The translations under genes and the position numbers were made by a program. A DNA stretch of 8,840 nucleotides from an uncultured Verrucomicrobiota bacterium (lineage in GTDB: Bacteria > Verrucomicrobiota > Kiritimatiellia > RFP12 > UBA1067): the NCBI GenBank assembly GCA_946543025.1, contig CAMNLN010000134.1, positions 1 through 8,840 on the forward strand, given 5' to 3'. Below, one piece after another: positions 1-6,653 of this stretch (its first letter is position 1; the number at the start of each line of letters is the position of its first letter). A model generated the notes under the pieces. That model was not told the DNA's origin, did not search any database, and was given only the letters and a program-made list of their open reading frames with translations.

Positions 1-46
1 CGAACGACCCTCCGATCAGCCCTTTGCCTATTATCGCTATTCGCAT
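1..46 (-). CDS. tyrA: Prephenate dehydrogenase (TyrA)-like, N-terminal fragment
   Basis: Reading the minus strand from an ATG at 46-44 gives MRIAIIGKGLIGGSF, and the gene then leaves the window. A beta strand (RIAIIG) followed by GxGLIGGS is the dinucleotide-binding start of a Rossmann fold. The GLIGGS form is typical of TyrA proteins (prephenate/arogenate dehydrogenases), which oxidatively decarboxylate prephenate in tyrosine synthesis in the cytoplasm. Only 15 residues are visible, so another NAD(P)-dependent dehydrogenase remains possible. The start is supported by a promoter-like pair just upstream. There is no Shine-Dalgarno sequence before the ATG (GCCCT precedes it), so the message may be nearly leaderless. 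The codons include two ATA, unlike the GC-rich operon upstream. This gene looks like a separate housekeeping transcription unit, not part of the mannosidase operon. Confidence 0.7.
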   Translation of the reverse strand, partial: MRIAIIGKGLIGGSF

Positions 47-259
47 AGGGCAAAAATTATCTCATTTTCGGGGGAAAAAGGCAATACTGACATCAGCGAT
101 GCTCGCAGCTGTTCCGTGTTGTCTCGTGCTGGCTTTACTTCCTACGCATGGCTTTATTTCTGGCAACCTCGCTCGCAGACTTATTGTCGGCTCGCTTAAC
201 TACTTGCGGCCGCAACCGCGCTTCTATCCAACGCCAATCCGACACTAACCGCCACTAAA
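47..259. other. Intergenic region between operon end and tyrA-like gene
   Basis: I see no convincing gene here on either strand. GC is about 51%, clearly below the operon. Besides the promoter at 56-84, it holds a direct repeat TGGCTTTA at 130-137 and 149-156 (19-base period) and a short inverted repeat around 91-101 (CATC-AGC-GATG). I could not find a stem followed by a T-run that would make a convincing terminator for the operon, nor anything resembling a tRNA. A possible 74-codon plus-strand ORF covers most of it, but it runs antisense through the tyrA start and promoter and resembles nothing I know. Confidence 0.5.
56..84 (-). promoter_or_regulatory. Sigma-70-like promoter of the tyrA-like gene
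   Basis: On the minus strand a -35-like TTGCCT (84-79) is followed, after exactly 17 bases, by a -10-like GATAAT (61-56). These match the consensus at 4 of 6 and 5 of 6 positions. The predicted start of transcription is near position 49, only about 3 bases before the ATG at 46, so the transcript would have almost no leader. The element is seen directly; its function is inferred. Confidence 0.55.
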
Positions 260-316
260 TCAGTCCTTCTCAAATCTATACGACCCTCCCAATCCCCACA
301 GCAGGGCCTTCTTCAT
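260..316 (-). pseudogene. 18-codon ORF coupled to the GH92-BSP stop; possible truncated gene start
   Basis: The ATG overlaps the TGA of the preceding GH92-BSP gene (ATGA at 316-313). A Shine-Dalgarno-like AAAGGGG lies at 330-324, 7 bases upstream. The product would be MKKALLWGLGGSYRFEKD. Its first 10 residues look like the n-region and early h-region of a signal peptide, but the rest does not continue as one and a stop follows at 260. GC content drops at about this place. I infer that the start of a further exported operon gene survives here and that its body has been lost by deletion or rearrangement. It could instead be a chance reading frame or a short coupled peptide. No homology is recognised. 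Confidence 0.35.
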
Positions 317-3066
317 TTGCGTTCCCCTTTCTTTCCCTGGTCCTTCCACGCTCCGTCCAGCTCGCCGAGCGTCGCGCCCGTCAGTTCCTGCCAAAGCGTA
401 TCGCGATAGCGGCGCGCCCGGCACGCGGCGTTCACTTCCTTGAGCACGTCGAGTCCGTACGTGCGCGCCACCCAGTCGAGAAAATTCGCCGACACGCGGT
501 AGGAAGCGTCGTACTTCACCGTCGGATCGTCCCAGTCGAGAATCACGCACCCGTGCTTCTCCGGCTCGAACTGATACCAGCGTACGTAGTCCGCAAACCC
601 TTCCTGAAACCAGCCGGGCGCACCGCCCGGATACTGCTGGACGACATGCGTGAGCTCGTGAATCGTCGATCCGAGGGACTCGCCCTCCAGCTGGCTCTTG
701 ATCCACGCCTTGTTGAGGCAGATCTCGTCTCCCGCCGCCCATGCCGGGATACCGCCCATGTCCGTACGGAAACGGAGATGGATGCGCGTAAGCGGACGGA
801 ACTCGGGCGAGGCATACATCTCGGAAATCCGCGGATACCAGGCCTTCAGCGTCGGCAGCAGCGTCTCCTCCGCCCAGGCATCGAGCTCGGGATCGTCCGC
901 CGGACCGACCGTGATCACCGGCCCCGCCTCGGCGACAGGGTGATCAGTCATCTCGAGCTGCAGCGTCCGCCCCGCCAGAATGTCCTCATGACGGAACCAC
1001 GTTCCGCCCAGGAGATGTCCGCCGACCGATCCCTTCGTCCAGTACTTCGCCTCATACGACGCGCCGGGCGCGGACACGACGAAGTCCTTTCCGTTCTCGA
1101 GATGGATCGTCACCTTGTTGAACACGGGCGAGCCGATCTCGTACCTCGGCAGGCCTGGCGTCACAGGATAGAAGCCCATCATCGAAAATACGGCATAGGC
1201 GCACATGCCGCCCCCGTCCTCGTCGCCGCACATGCCCATGCGGTCGTTGCGGAACCACGCCTCGAGCGTCTTGCGGACGAGCTTCTGCGTCTTGTGCGGC
1301 CGTCCCGCGAGATTGTAAAGGTACGGGATGTGGAAGGACGGCTCGTTCGCCATCGAGAAGTTTCCCATGAGACCGGTCGATCCGTCCGGCATCGCCTGCA
1401 CGTGGTCCCACCGGCAGCCGACGCCCGTGTTGAACATCTCGTCGAGCCGCCGCTCCATCCCCTTGGCGCCGCCGAGCAGCTCACGCAGTCCGCGCAAATC
1501 ATGCTGCACGTCCCAGATGTACGTCCAGGCGTTGTTCTCCGTGAAGTAGTTGCGCGCACCGTAGCCGCCGCAGCGGATCGGATCGAACGGCGTGACGAAA
1601 GCGCCCGTCGCGTCCTTCGGACGGAAGAAGCGCGTTTCGGGATCCCAGAGATTGCGGTAGTTCTGCGCCCGCCTGCGATAATACGCCTCGCCCTCCCTGT
1701 CCCCGACCTCGCGCGCCATCCGAGCAAGCGCCCAGGCGTCGTAGCTCGCGCCCTGCGTGACGGAAACGGCCTGACGCCGCTCCCAGCCGACGGCCTTGCA
1801 CGTCTCCTGCTCCCCTTTCGCGAGCGCCGGGAAGTAGCCGTGCTCGTCCATGAATCGGTCGAGTTCCGTCCACGGGCCGCAATGCCACGGCACGAGCGAC
1901 TCCGTGCGCTCGGTGTGGTCGAGCGCCGCGTAGGCGGCCTTCAGGTCGAATCCGCGCACGCCCTTCGCCCAGGCGTCGAGGAACGCGATCGCCGCGTGGT
2001 GGTTGACCATGCGGTTGCTGTCGTGCGACAGCTCGGGGAACGTCGGCACCCAGCCTTCGCGGTTCTGCGCCGCGAGGCGCAGGTAGCTCGTCAGCTTCGC
2101 CGATTCCGCCGTCGGCTCGAGGATCACCATGAGCGGATGATGCGCGCGGTAGGAATCCCAGATCCAGTCGTCCACGTACTGGTCGATGCCGTCCGTCCCG
2201 TGCACCTGGCGGTCCCACCCGCGATAGCGTCCGTCCTCTGTGATGTCGACCATGCGCTCGTACGTGCGCCAGAGCGCGGAGTAGAAGACGGACCGCTCGT
2301 CCTCGGTCCCGCCCTCGACCTCGATCTTGCCGAGCTTGGCGTTCCACGCCTTGCGTCCGGCATCGGCCAGCGCCTGCGCATTCCAATCCGGCACATACGC
2401 CGCGAGATTCGCCTCGGCCTGCTTCGCGTCGATGTAGGAGATTGCGTAGCGGAACTTGACGGACTTCACCTCGGGCGCGAAGACGAAGGCCGTCTGACCG
2501 CCCTGGCGTTCGACGGACACGGGGCGCACGTCGAACGCACCCGCGAAATGCACGGGAGTGCCGTCGAAACCACCCTTCATCACGACGGACTGCCCATCTT
2601 CGGAAACCGTGATCTCGTCTTCGCGCAGGACGACGGCATGGACCTCGTCGGGACGCCGGAAGGTAAAGGTCGCGAGCGCACCGCGCACGGCGGGGACGAG
2701 TTCGAAGCGGACATCCCAGGTGTCGAAGACGACGTCATACGCATACGGCGTCGCATGCTCCTGGTCCCATGTCGAGGTCCATGGCGCGAAGAGGTCCTTC
2801 TTCGGTCCCGAATACGGATAGCACCCCGCAACGCCGCCGGCACGGTGCCCCGGGCGCTGCAGCGCGAGCGGCCCCACGCGGTCCTGCGTGAAGTCGTGCT
2901 CCGGCGGAATGAACCGGAACATCGCATTCGGCAGCTGCACCGTGCGGAAACACGGCACCAGCAGATGGCTGATCGTCCCGATGGACGTGTTGACGTAATC
3001 GACGGGGTCCTTTGCGGACGCACTCAAGGCCAGGCCGGCCGCCAGCAGACAGAATATGTTCTTCAT
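313..3066 (-). CDS. Secreted GH92 alpha-mannosidase-like enzyme fused to a basic secretory protein (BSP) peptidase domain
   Basis: A 917-residue two-domain exported protein. Residues 1-18 form a signal peptide (MKNIFCLLAAGLALSASA). Residues ~20-715 are a GH92 domain; family members are calcium-dependent exo-alpha-mannosidases of about 720-770 residues. Recognisable GH92 blocks are YVNTSIG (~24-30), TENNAWTY (~509-516, holding the likely acid Glu), NEPSFHIPYLY (~574-584), GDEDGGGM (~614-621, likely catalytic-base region) and FSMMGFYPV (~627-635). Several residues differ from the canonical family, so substrate or linkage may differ. Residues ~717-917 match the BSP peptidase family: HELTH at ~803-807, then EGFADYVRW, as in zinc-dependent members. 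The start at 3066 (or the adjacent ATG at 3069) begins the signal peptide, and a weak AGAG lies 5-8 bases upstream. The reading frame is open upstream to 3309, but that translation is Arg/Cys-rich and overlaps other coding sequence. The role is probably trimming mannose from, and cleaving, glycoproteins in the periplasm or outside the cell. Confidence 0.88.
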   Translation of the reverse strand: MKNIFCLLAAGLALSASAKDPVDYVNTSIGTISHLLVPCFRTVQLPNAMFRFIPPEHDFTQDRVGPLALQRPGHRAGGVAGCYPYSGPKKDLFAPWTSTWDQEHATPYAYDVVFDTWDVRFELVPAVRGALATFTFRRPDEVHAVVLREDEITVSEDGQSVVMKGGFDGTPVHFAGAFDVRPVSVERQGGQTAFVFAPEVKSVKFRYAISYIDAKQAEANLAAYVPDWNAQALADAGRKAWNAKLGKIEVEGGTEDERSVFYSALWRTYERMVDITEDGRYRGWDRQVHGTDGIDQYVDDWIWDSYRAHHPLMVILEPTAESAKLTSYLRLAAQNREGWVPTFPELSHDSNRMVNHHAAIAFLDAWAKGVRGFDLKAAYAALDHTERTESLVPWHCGPWTELDRFMDEHGYFPALAKGEQETCKAVGWERRQAVSVTQGASYDAWALARMAREVGDREGEAYYRRRAQNYRNLWDPETRFFRPKDATGAFVTPFDPIRCGGYGARNYFTENNAWTYIWDVQHDLRGLRELLGGAKGMERRLDEMFNTGVGCRWDHVQAMPDGSTGLMGNFSMANEPSFHIPYLYNLAGRPHKTQKLVRKTLEAWFRNDRMGMCGDEDGGGMCAYAVFSMMGFYPVTPGLPRYEIGSPVFNKVTIHLENGKDFVVSAPGASYEAKYWTKGSVGGHLLGGTWFRHEDILAGRTLQLEMTDHPVAEAGPVITVGPADDPELDAWAEETLLPTLKAWYPRISEMYASPEFRPLTRIHLRFRTDMGGIPAWAAGDEICLNKAWIKSQLEGESLGSTIHELTHVVQQYPGGAPGWFQEGFADYVRWYQFEPEKHGCVILDWDDPTVKYDASYRVSANFLDWVARTYGLDVLKEVNAACRARRYRDTLWQELTGATLGELDGAWKDQGKKGERK

Positions 3067-3104
3067 CATCGTTTCTCTTCGGTTTTGTCTCAAGTTACAC
3101 GCGT

Positions 3105-3242
3105 TCATTCGACGACGGCAAATGACGACGTGGCGTCGTAATCCCAGATGAGCATGTCGGAATGGACGGCGACCGGACCCGCAGCCGCCGAACAGCAGGC
3201 AAAGACCAGCGCGACAGACAACCTCGACATGCGCATGCTCAT
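3105..3242 (-). CDS. Small exported peptide of unknown function (or 5' remnant of a lost gene)
   Basis: A 45-codon ORF whose first ATG overlaps the TGA of the upstream GH92 (ATGA at 3242-3239). A full AAGGAGG at 3253-3247 sits 4 bases before that ATG and 10 bases before a second in-frame ATG at 3236; a third is at 3230. The product has a clear signal peptide: a basic start (MSMRMSR), a hydrophobic core (LSVALVFACC) and an AAAG cleavage-like site near residues 19-22. VFAC could also be an imperfect lipobox. The mature part (~VAVHSDMLIWDYDATSSF, then AVVE) is only about 24 residues and ends 35 bases before the next gene's first start. I do not recognise it. It is either a real secreted micropeptide or the leftover 5' end of a deleted exported enzyme. 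The strong ribosome binding site and operon position argue that the start, at least, is or was used. Confidence 0.5.
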   Translation of the reverse strand: MSMRMSRLSVALVFACCSAAAGPVAVHSDMLIWDYDATSSFAVVE

Positions 3243-5422
3243 TGTTCCTCCTTGGCAGGCGTCGCCTGCATCGCAAACTCCAGAACGCCGCCCCGCAGAA
3301 TGTCGTCATGCCTGATCTTCCAATCGGAGACCGGCCTGCCGTTCAGCGTCACGGACTTCACGTACTTGTTCTCCCGCGAGAGGTTGCGGGCAATGACAGT
3401 GAATGAGCCGGAAGGGACGCGCAGCGTCACCTTGGACACTTGCGGTGCGCCGATCACGTACTCGCCGCCGCACGGGTCGAACGGATAGAAGCCCATCAGC
3501 GAGAAGAGGTACCACGCGCTCATCTGTCCGCAGTCGTCGTTGCCGCAGAGTCCGTCGGGACGCGGTGCGTAGAACTTGTCCAGCACCTCCCGCACGCGCT
3601 CGGCCGTCTTCTCGGGATGGCCCGCGAGCGTGTAGAAGTAGGCGACGTGATGACTCGGCTCGTTGCCGTGGATGTACTGTCCGATGAACCCGGTGCAGTC
3701 CTCCTCCCATCCCTGTCCCTCGGCTTCGGACGGCAGCTCGAAGAGGTCGTCGAGCTTGGCAACGAACTTTTCGTTTCCGCCCATCATGCCGATGAGCGTC
3801 TTCGCATCATGGAGCACGTGCCACGAGTACTGGTAGGAATTGCCTTCCGTGAAGTCGTTGTCGGACATCGCGCCCGCACCGATGGCGAACGGATTGAACG
3901 GTTCGCGCCAGTTGCCCTTCGTGTCCTTGCCGCGCATCATCTGGATCGACGGATCGAACACGTTCTTCCAATAGCCTGCGCGCTTCTTGAAGAATGCCGC
4001 ATCCTCGGCATGCCCGAGCTTCTCTGCCATCAGCGACGCGCACCAGTCGTCATAGGCGCATTCCAACGTCCGCGAGACGGACTCGCCGCGGATGAGGTCG
4101 CAGGGATAGTAACCGTACTGGTCGTAAAGCTCCCAGTCCTCCTTCCGGCGGCTTTCGTGCTTCTGCGTCAGCGACTCCTTGATCTGCTGAAACGCCGCTT
4201 CGGCATCGCCTTTCCACGCGCCCTTCAGGTACGCATCGACGATCATCGGGACGGAATGCGTGCCGATCATGCACTGGTTGTCGCGTCCCCACAGCGTCCA
4301 GACCGGCAGGAAGCCCGTCACCTTGCCCTGATCGAGCATCGCCTCCACGAACGTGCGCGCACGGTCCGGCGAAAGGATCGTGTAGAGCGGACCCGCCGCG
4401 CGGAACGTATCCCAGCAGGAGAACGTCGAATAGAGCGGCTTCGCGCCCGCGTCGGCGATGTTGCTCGGCTGGAAGTAGAGGTGATAGAGCGCGGTGTACC
4501 AGGCCGTGCGCTCGGCATCCGTTCCCTCGACCGACGCCCCCGCCAGAACCTCGTTCCACGCCGTGCGCACCGCGGCCTTCACGCCGTCGAAATCCCATGC
4601 GGGGATCTCCGCCGCCAGGTTTGCCTTCGCGCGCTCCGGAAGATCGAGCCCCCTGGGATTTTCTCCACACCCGGACGACAGGCCGACCTTGACCATAAGC
4701 GTTTCACCCGGCGCCATCTCGAAGTCGAACACAAAGCGCGGCGCCTGTTCGCCCTTTTTTCGCGGCAGCTCCGTCACGCCAGTGCACGGACGGTCGAAGA
4801 CAAGCGTAAAACCATACTCCCGTTCGACCCAGTGCTTCGCATGGATCTGACCTGAAAGGCCAGTCAGCCCCTCGACCTTCACGGCGCTTGACAAAACGTG
4901 CTTCGCCTGCCAGGCTTCGCTCACGAGGCCCCACTGCGTGTCGACGACGAGACGCTTGACGCCTTGTCCGCCGAACGTGAAGCGGTAGAGCGACGCATGC
5001 GGCGCAGCCGTGACCTCAACGGCGACATCGCCCTCCAGCCTGACGGCATAGTATCCCGGAACGGCCTTTTCGGAGGTGCGGTCATGAACCAGCCCCTCTT
5101 TCAGCACCTGATCCACCGGCTGCCTCTCGTCCCCGAGCGGGACCAGCCGAATGTCGCCGAGGCTCGCGCAGCCCGTGCCGCTCAGATGCGTCTGGGAGAA
5201 GCCGCGGACGCGCGCGTCCTCGTACTTGTATCCGGCGCAGTGCTGGAAGTCGCCGATTCCGGTATCGGGTCCCGCCTGCACAAGTCCCATCGGATACGCG
5301 GCGGCAGGGGTGGTGTGCCCGTCTCCGCCCGTCCCGATGAACGGATCGACCCAGTCGACGGGCGCGGCGGGAACGGAGGGCAGAATACCGGAGGACATCA
5401 TCAACAGAAACCAACCTTTCAT
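3239..5422 (-). CDS. Secreted GH92 exo-alpha-mannosidase
   Basis: 727 residues, full length for GH92. It would remove alpha-linked mannose (commonly alpha-1,2, -1,3 or -1,6) from the non-reducing end of N-glycans or mannans, with calcium. A signal peptide spans about residues 1-20 (ending SVPAA). Canonical blocks follow: VDPFIGTGGDGHT (24-36), PMGLVQAGPDT (44-54), FSQTHLSGTG (75-84), FSCWDTFR (334-341), FTEGNSYQYSW (524-534, likely acid Glu526), HGNEPSHHVAYFY (585-597), GNDDCGQMSAWY (627-638, likely base Asp) and MGFYPFDP (643-650). These residues indicate an active enzyme. It starts 29 bases after the GH130 stop. An in-frame TGA at 5431-5429 excludes a longer start, and the ATG at 5422 begins the signal peptide. 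The only AAGG touches the ATG directly, too close to act as a normal ribosome binding site, so reinitiation after GH130 translation may be needed. Linkage specificity cannot be read from sequence alone. Confidence 0.95.
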   Translation of the reverse strand: MKGWFLLMMSSGILPSVPAAPVDWVDPFIGTGGDGHTTPAAAYPMGLVQAGPDTGIGDFQHCAGYKYEDARVRGFSQTHLSGTGCASLGDIRLVPLGDERQPVDQVLKEGLVHDRTSEKAVPGYYAVRLEGDVAVEVTAAPHASLYRFTFGGQGVKRLVVDTQWGLVSEAWQAKHVLSSAVKVEGLTGLSGQIHAKHWVEREYGFTLVFDRPCTGVTELPRKKGEQAPRFVFDFEMAPGETLMVKVGLSSGCGENPRGLDLPERAKANLAAEIPAWDFDGVKAAVRTAWNEVLAGASVEGTDAERTAWYTALYHLYFQPSNIADAGAKPLYSTFSCWDTFRAAGPLYTILSPDRARTFVEAMLDQGKVTGFLPVWTLWGRDNQCMIGTHSVPMIVDAYLKGAWKGDAEAAFQQIKESLTQKHESRRKEDWELYDQYGYYPCDLIRGESVSRTLECAYDDWCASLMAEKLGHAEDAAFFKKRAGYWKNVFDPSIQMMRGKDTKGNWREPFNPFAIGAGAMSDNDFTEGNSYQYSWHVLHDAKTLIGMMGGNEKFVAKLDDLFELPSEAEGQGWEEDCTGFIGQYIHGNEPSHHVAYFYTLAGHPEKTAERVREVLDKFYAPRPDGLCGNDDCGQMSAWYLFSLMGFYPFDPCGGEYVIGAPQVSKVTLRVPSGSFTVIARNLSRENKYVKSVTLNGRPVSDWKIRHDDILRGGVLEFAMQATPAKEEQ
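3247..3253 (-). promoter_or_regulatory. Strong Shine-Dalgarno AAGGAGG inside the GH92 3' end
   Basis: AAGGAGG on the minus strand encodes the last residues of the GH92 (Lys-Glu-Glu) and also lies just upstream of the ATGA overlap. It is one of the best ribosome binding sites in the window, which is surprising because the only ORF it serves has 45 codons. Confidence 0.65.
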
Positions 5423-5451
5423 CCTTGATCATCAACGCGTTCCGACGAGAT

Positions 5452-6609
5452 TCATTTCGCAGGCGGCAGCGGATCGCCGCAGCGGTTGCCCTTCTTCGGA
5501 TCCCACACCGCGACGCCCACGAGCGAGTCGGCGCAGCCGTAGTACATGTACCACTTCTCCTTGTAGAAGACGAGGCCCTCGGTGAAGACCGTACCTTCCG
5601 CGTACTGGCCCTTGCGCTCGAAGTCTGCGAGGGGACGGAAGTACGGCTCGTCAAGGCGTGCCGCCGGCATGTAGGGATCGCGGTTGTCGAAGAGGACCTG
5701 TCCGCCGCAGTAGGTGCCCTGACCGTAGCGCTTGTCGGCGATGTCCCCGTGTCCGTTGCGGCCGTTGTAGAGAACGACGATGCCGTACTGCGTCTTGATT
5801 GCGGCCGGACCGACCTCGGTGAGGACCGAGTCGAAGAAGCCGGGACGCGGCTTCACGAGCTCGCGCAGCGAACCGTCCTGCTTGGTGACGGGATTCCAGT
5901 TGACGAGGTCGTCGCTCGTCGCCGCATCGATCGCCGCCTCGCCCCAGTACATTAGGTACTTGCCGTGGACCTTGGCGATGACGTAGCGCGAGGGATCCTT
6001 CGCGGACGGTTCGGTGACGATCGCGCCCGACTTGCACCCCATGTTGAGGAAGCGTCCGTTCTGCGCCTTCGCGAAGGCAGGGCCGTGCTTCGTCCAGTGA
6101 CGGAGATCGCGCGACGTCGCGATGCAAAGACGCGGACACCGACGGTTCCAGGACGTGTAGGTCATGACGTAGAGTCCGTCCTCCGTCACGGCGACACGCG
6201 GGTCTTCGCAGCCGCCGGGACAGTCGAACATCTCCTGATCGTCCCCGCCGGGGAAGAGGACCGGCTTCGGCTCGCGCGCCATCGTGACGCCGTCCTCGGA
6301 CACCGCGAGTCCGATGCGCGACGTGCGGCTGCCGACGCCCTGGGCCGTATTGTCCTCGGCGCGGTAGAGGACGTGGATCTTCCCGTCGTAGACCGCAGCT
6401 GCGGGATTGAAGGTGTCGCTCTCCTCCCACTTGATCGGACGCTTCTGCATCGGACACGGGAACTCCGTCGCCGCATTCGGCTTGATGACGGGATTCACGC
6501 CCGCGGGACGCTCGAAACCTCCGAGCGCCCACTTGGGAAGCGGATTCTCAACACCCAGGGCCGCAGCCCCCATCACACAGGCACCCAACGACAGAACGAT
6601 CCTCTTCAT
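5452..6609 (-). CDS. Exported GH130 family beta-mannoside hydrolase/phosphorylase
   Basis: 385 residues with an N-terminal signal peptide (MKRIVLSLGACVMGAAALG, residues 1-19). An LGAC motif at 8-11 is probably too close to the N-terminus to be a lipobox. The rest is a five-bladed GH130-type propeller: FERPAGVNPVI (32-42), DTFNPAA (65-71), VLYRAEDN (80-87), GGCEDPRV (132-139), SVLTEVGPAAI (261-271), TEGLVF (343-348) and YYGCADS (357-363). GH130 contains cytoplasmic mannosyl-phosphorylases and also exported beta-1,2-mannosidases that lack the phosphate-binding residues. The signal peptide favours the hydrolase type, because phosphorolysis is usually intracellular, but I cannot assign phosphate-contact residues with confidence. 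Beta-mannosides capping yeast mannan or in N-glycan cores are plausible substrates. It lies 44 bases after the repeat protein and 29 before GH92, consistent with one operon. Confidence 0.9.
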   Translation of the reverse strand: MKRIVLSLGACVMGAAALGVENPLPKWALGGFERPAGVNPVIKPNAATEFPCPMQKRPIKWEESDTFNPAAAVYDGKIHVLYRAEDNTAQGVGSRTSRIGLAVSEDGVTMAREPKPVLFPGGDDQEMFDCPGGCEDPRVAVTEDGLYVMTYTSWNRRCPRLCIATSRDLRHWTKHGPAFAKAQNGRFLNMGCKSGAIVTEPSAKDPSRYVIAKVHGKYLMYWGEAAIDAATSDDLVNWNPVTKQDGSLRELVKPRPGFFDSVLTEVGPAAIKTQYGIVVLYNGRNGHGDIADKRYGQGTYCGGQVLFDNRDPYMPAARLDEPYFRPLADFERKGQYAEGTVFTEGLVFYKEKWYMYYGCADSLVGVAVWDPKKGNRCGDPLPPAK

Positions 6610-6616
6610 CGCTTTA

Positions 6617-6624
6617 TCTCCTCC
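6617..6624 (-). promoter_or_regulatory. Shine-Dalgarno of the GH130 gene
   Basis: GGAGGAGA on the minus strand ends 7 bases before the ATG at 6609. It fixes the GH130 start and contrasts with the poor site before the next gene. Confidence 0.75.
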
Positions 6625-6653
6625 GAATCCTTCACGCCACCGTCAAACGTCCA

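Noticed and set aside
91..101. Short inverted repeat as an operon terminator
   Set aside because: The stem is only 4 base pairs and the T-run on the minus strand is about 10 bases away and overlaps the promoter -35 region.
24..248. 74-codon plus-strand ORF in the left intergenic region
   Set aside because: It runs antisense through the TyrA-like start and its promoter, has no Shine-Dalgarno that I can see, and resembles no known family. A hydrophobic stretch (AMLAAVPCCLVLALL) is not enough support.
553..3141. 862-codon plus-strand ORF opposite the GH92-BSP gene
   Set aside because: It is a long stop-free antisense frame caused by high GC and codon bias in the real gene. Its translation is Arg/Val/Leu/His-rich with no recognisable domain, while the minus strand has clear GH92 and BSP motifs.
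3070..3309. 80-residue N-terminal extension of the GH92-BSP frame
   Set aside because: The extension is Arg/Cys/His-rich, overlaps the end of the upstream GH92 and the 45-codon ORF, and would bury the signal peptide that begins at 3066.
3440..4855. 471-codon plus-strand ORF opposite the canonical GH92
   Set aside because: It has the same antisense-shadow composition and no domain; the minus strand carries all GH92 signatures.
6610..6653. Possible transcription break between the repeat protein and GH130
   Set aside because: The 44-base gap holds a good Shine-Dalgarno but no hairpin with a T-run and no clear promoter, so a continuous operon is the simpler reading.
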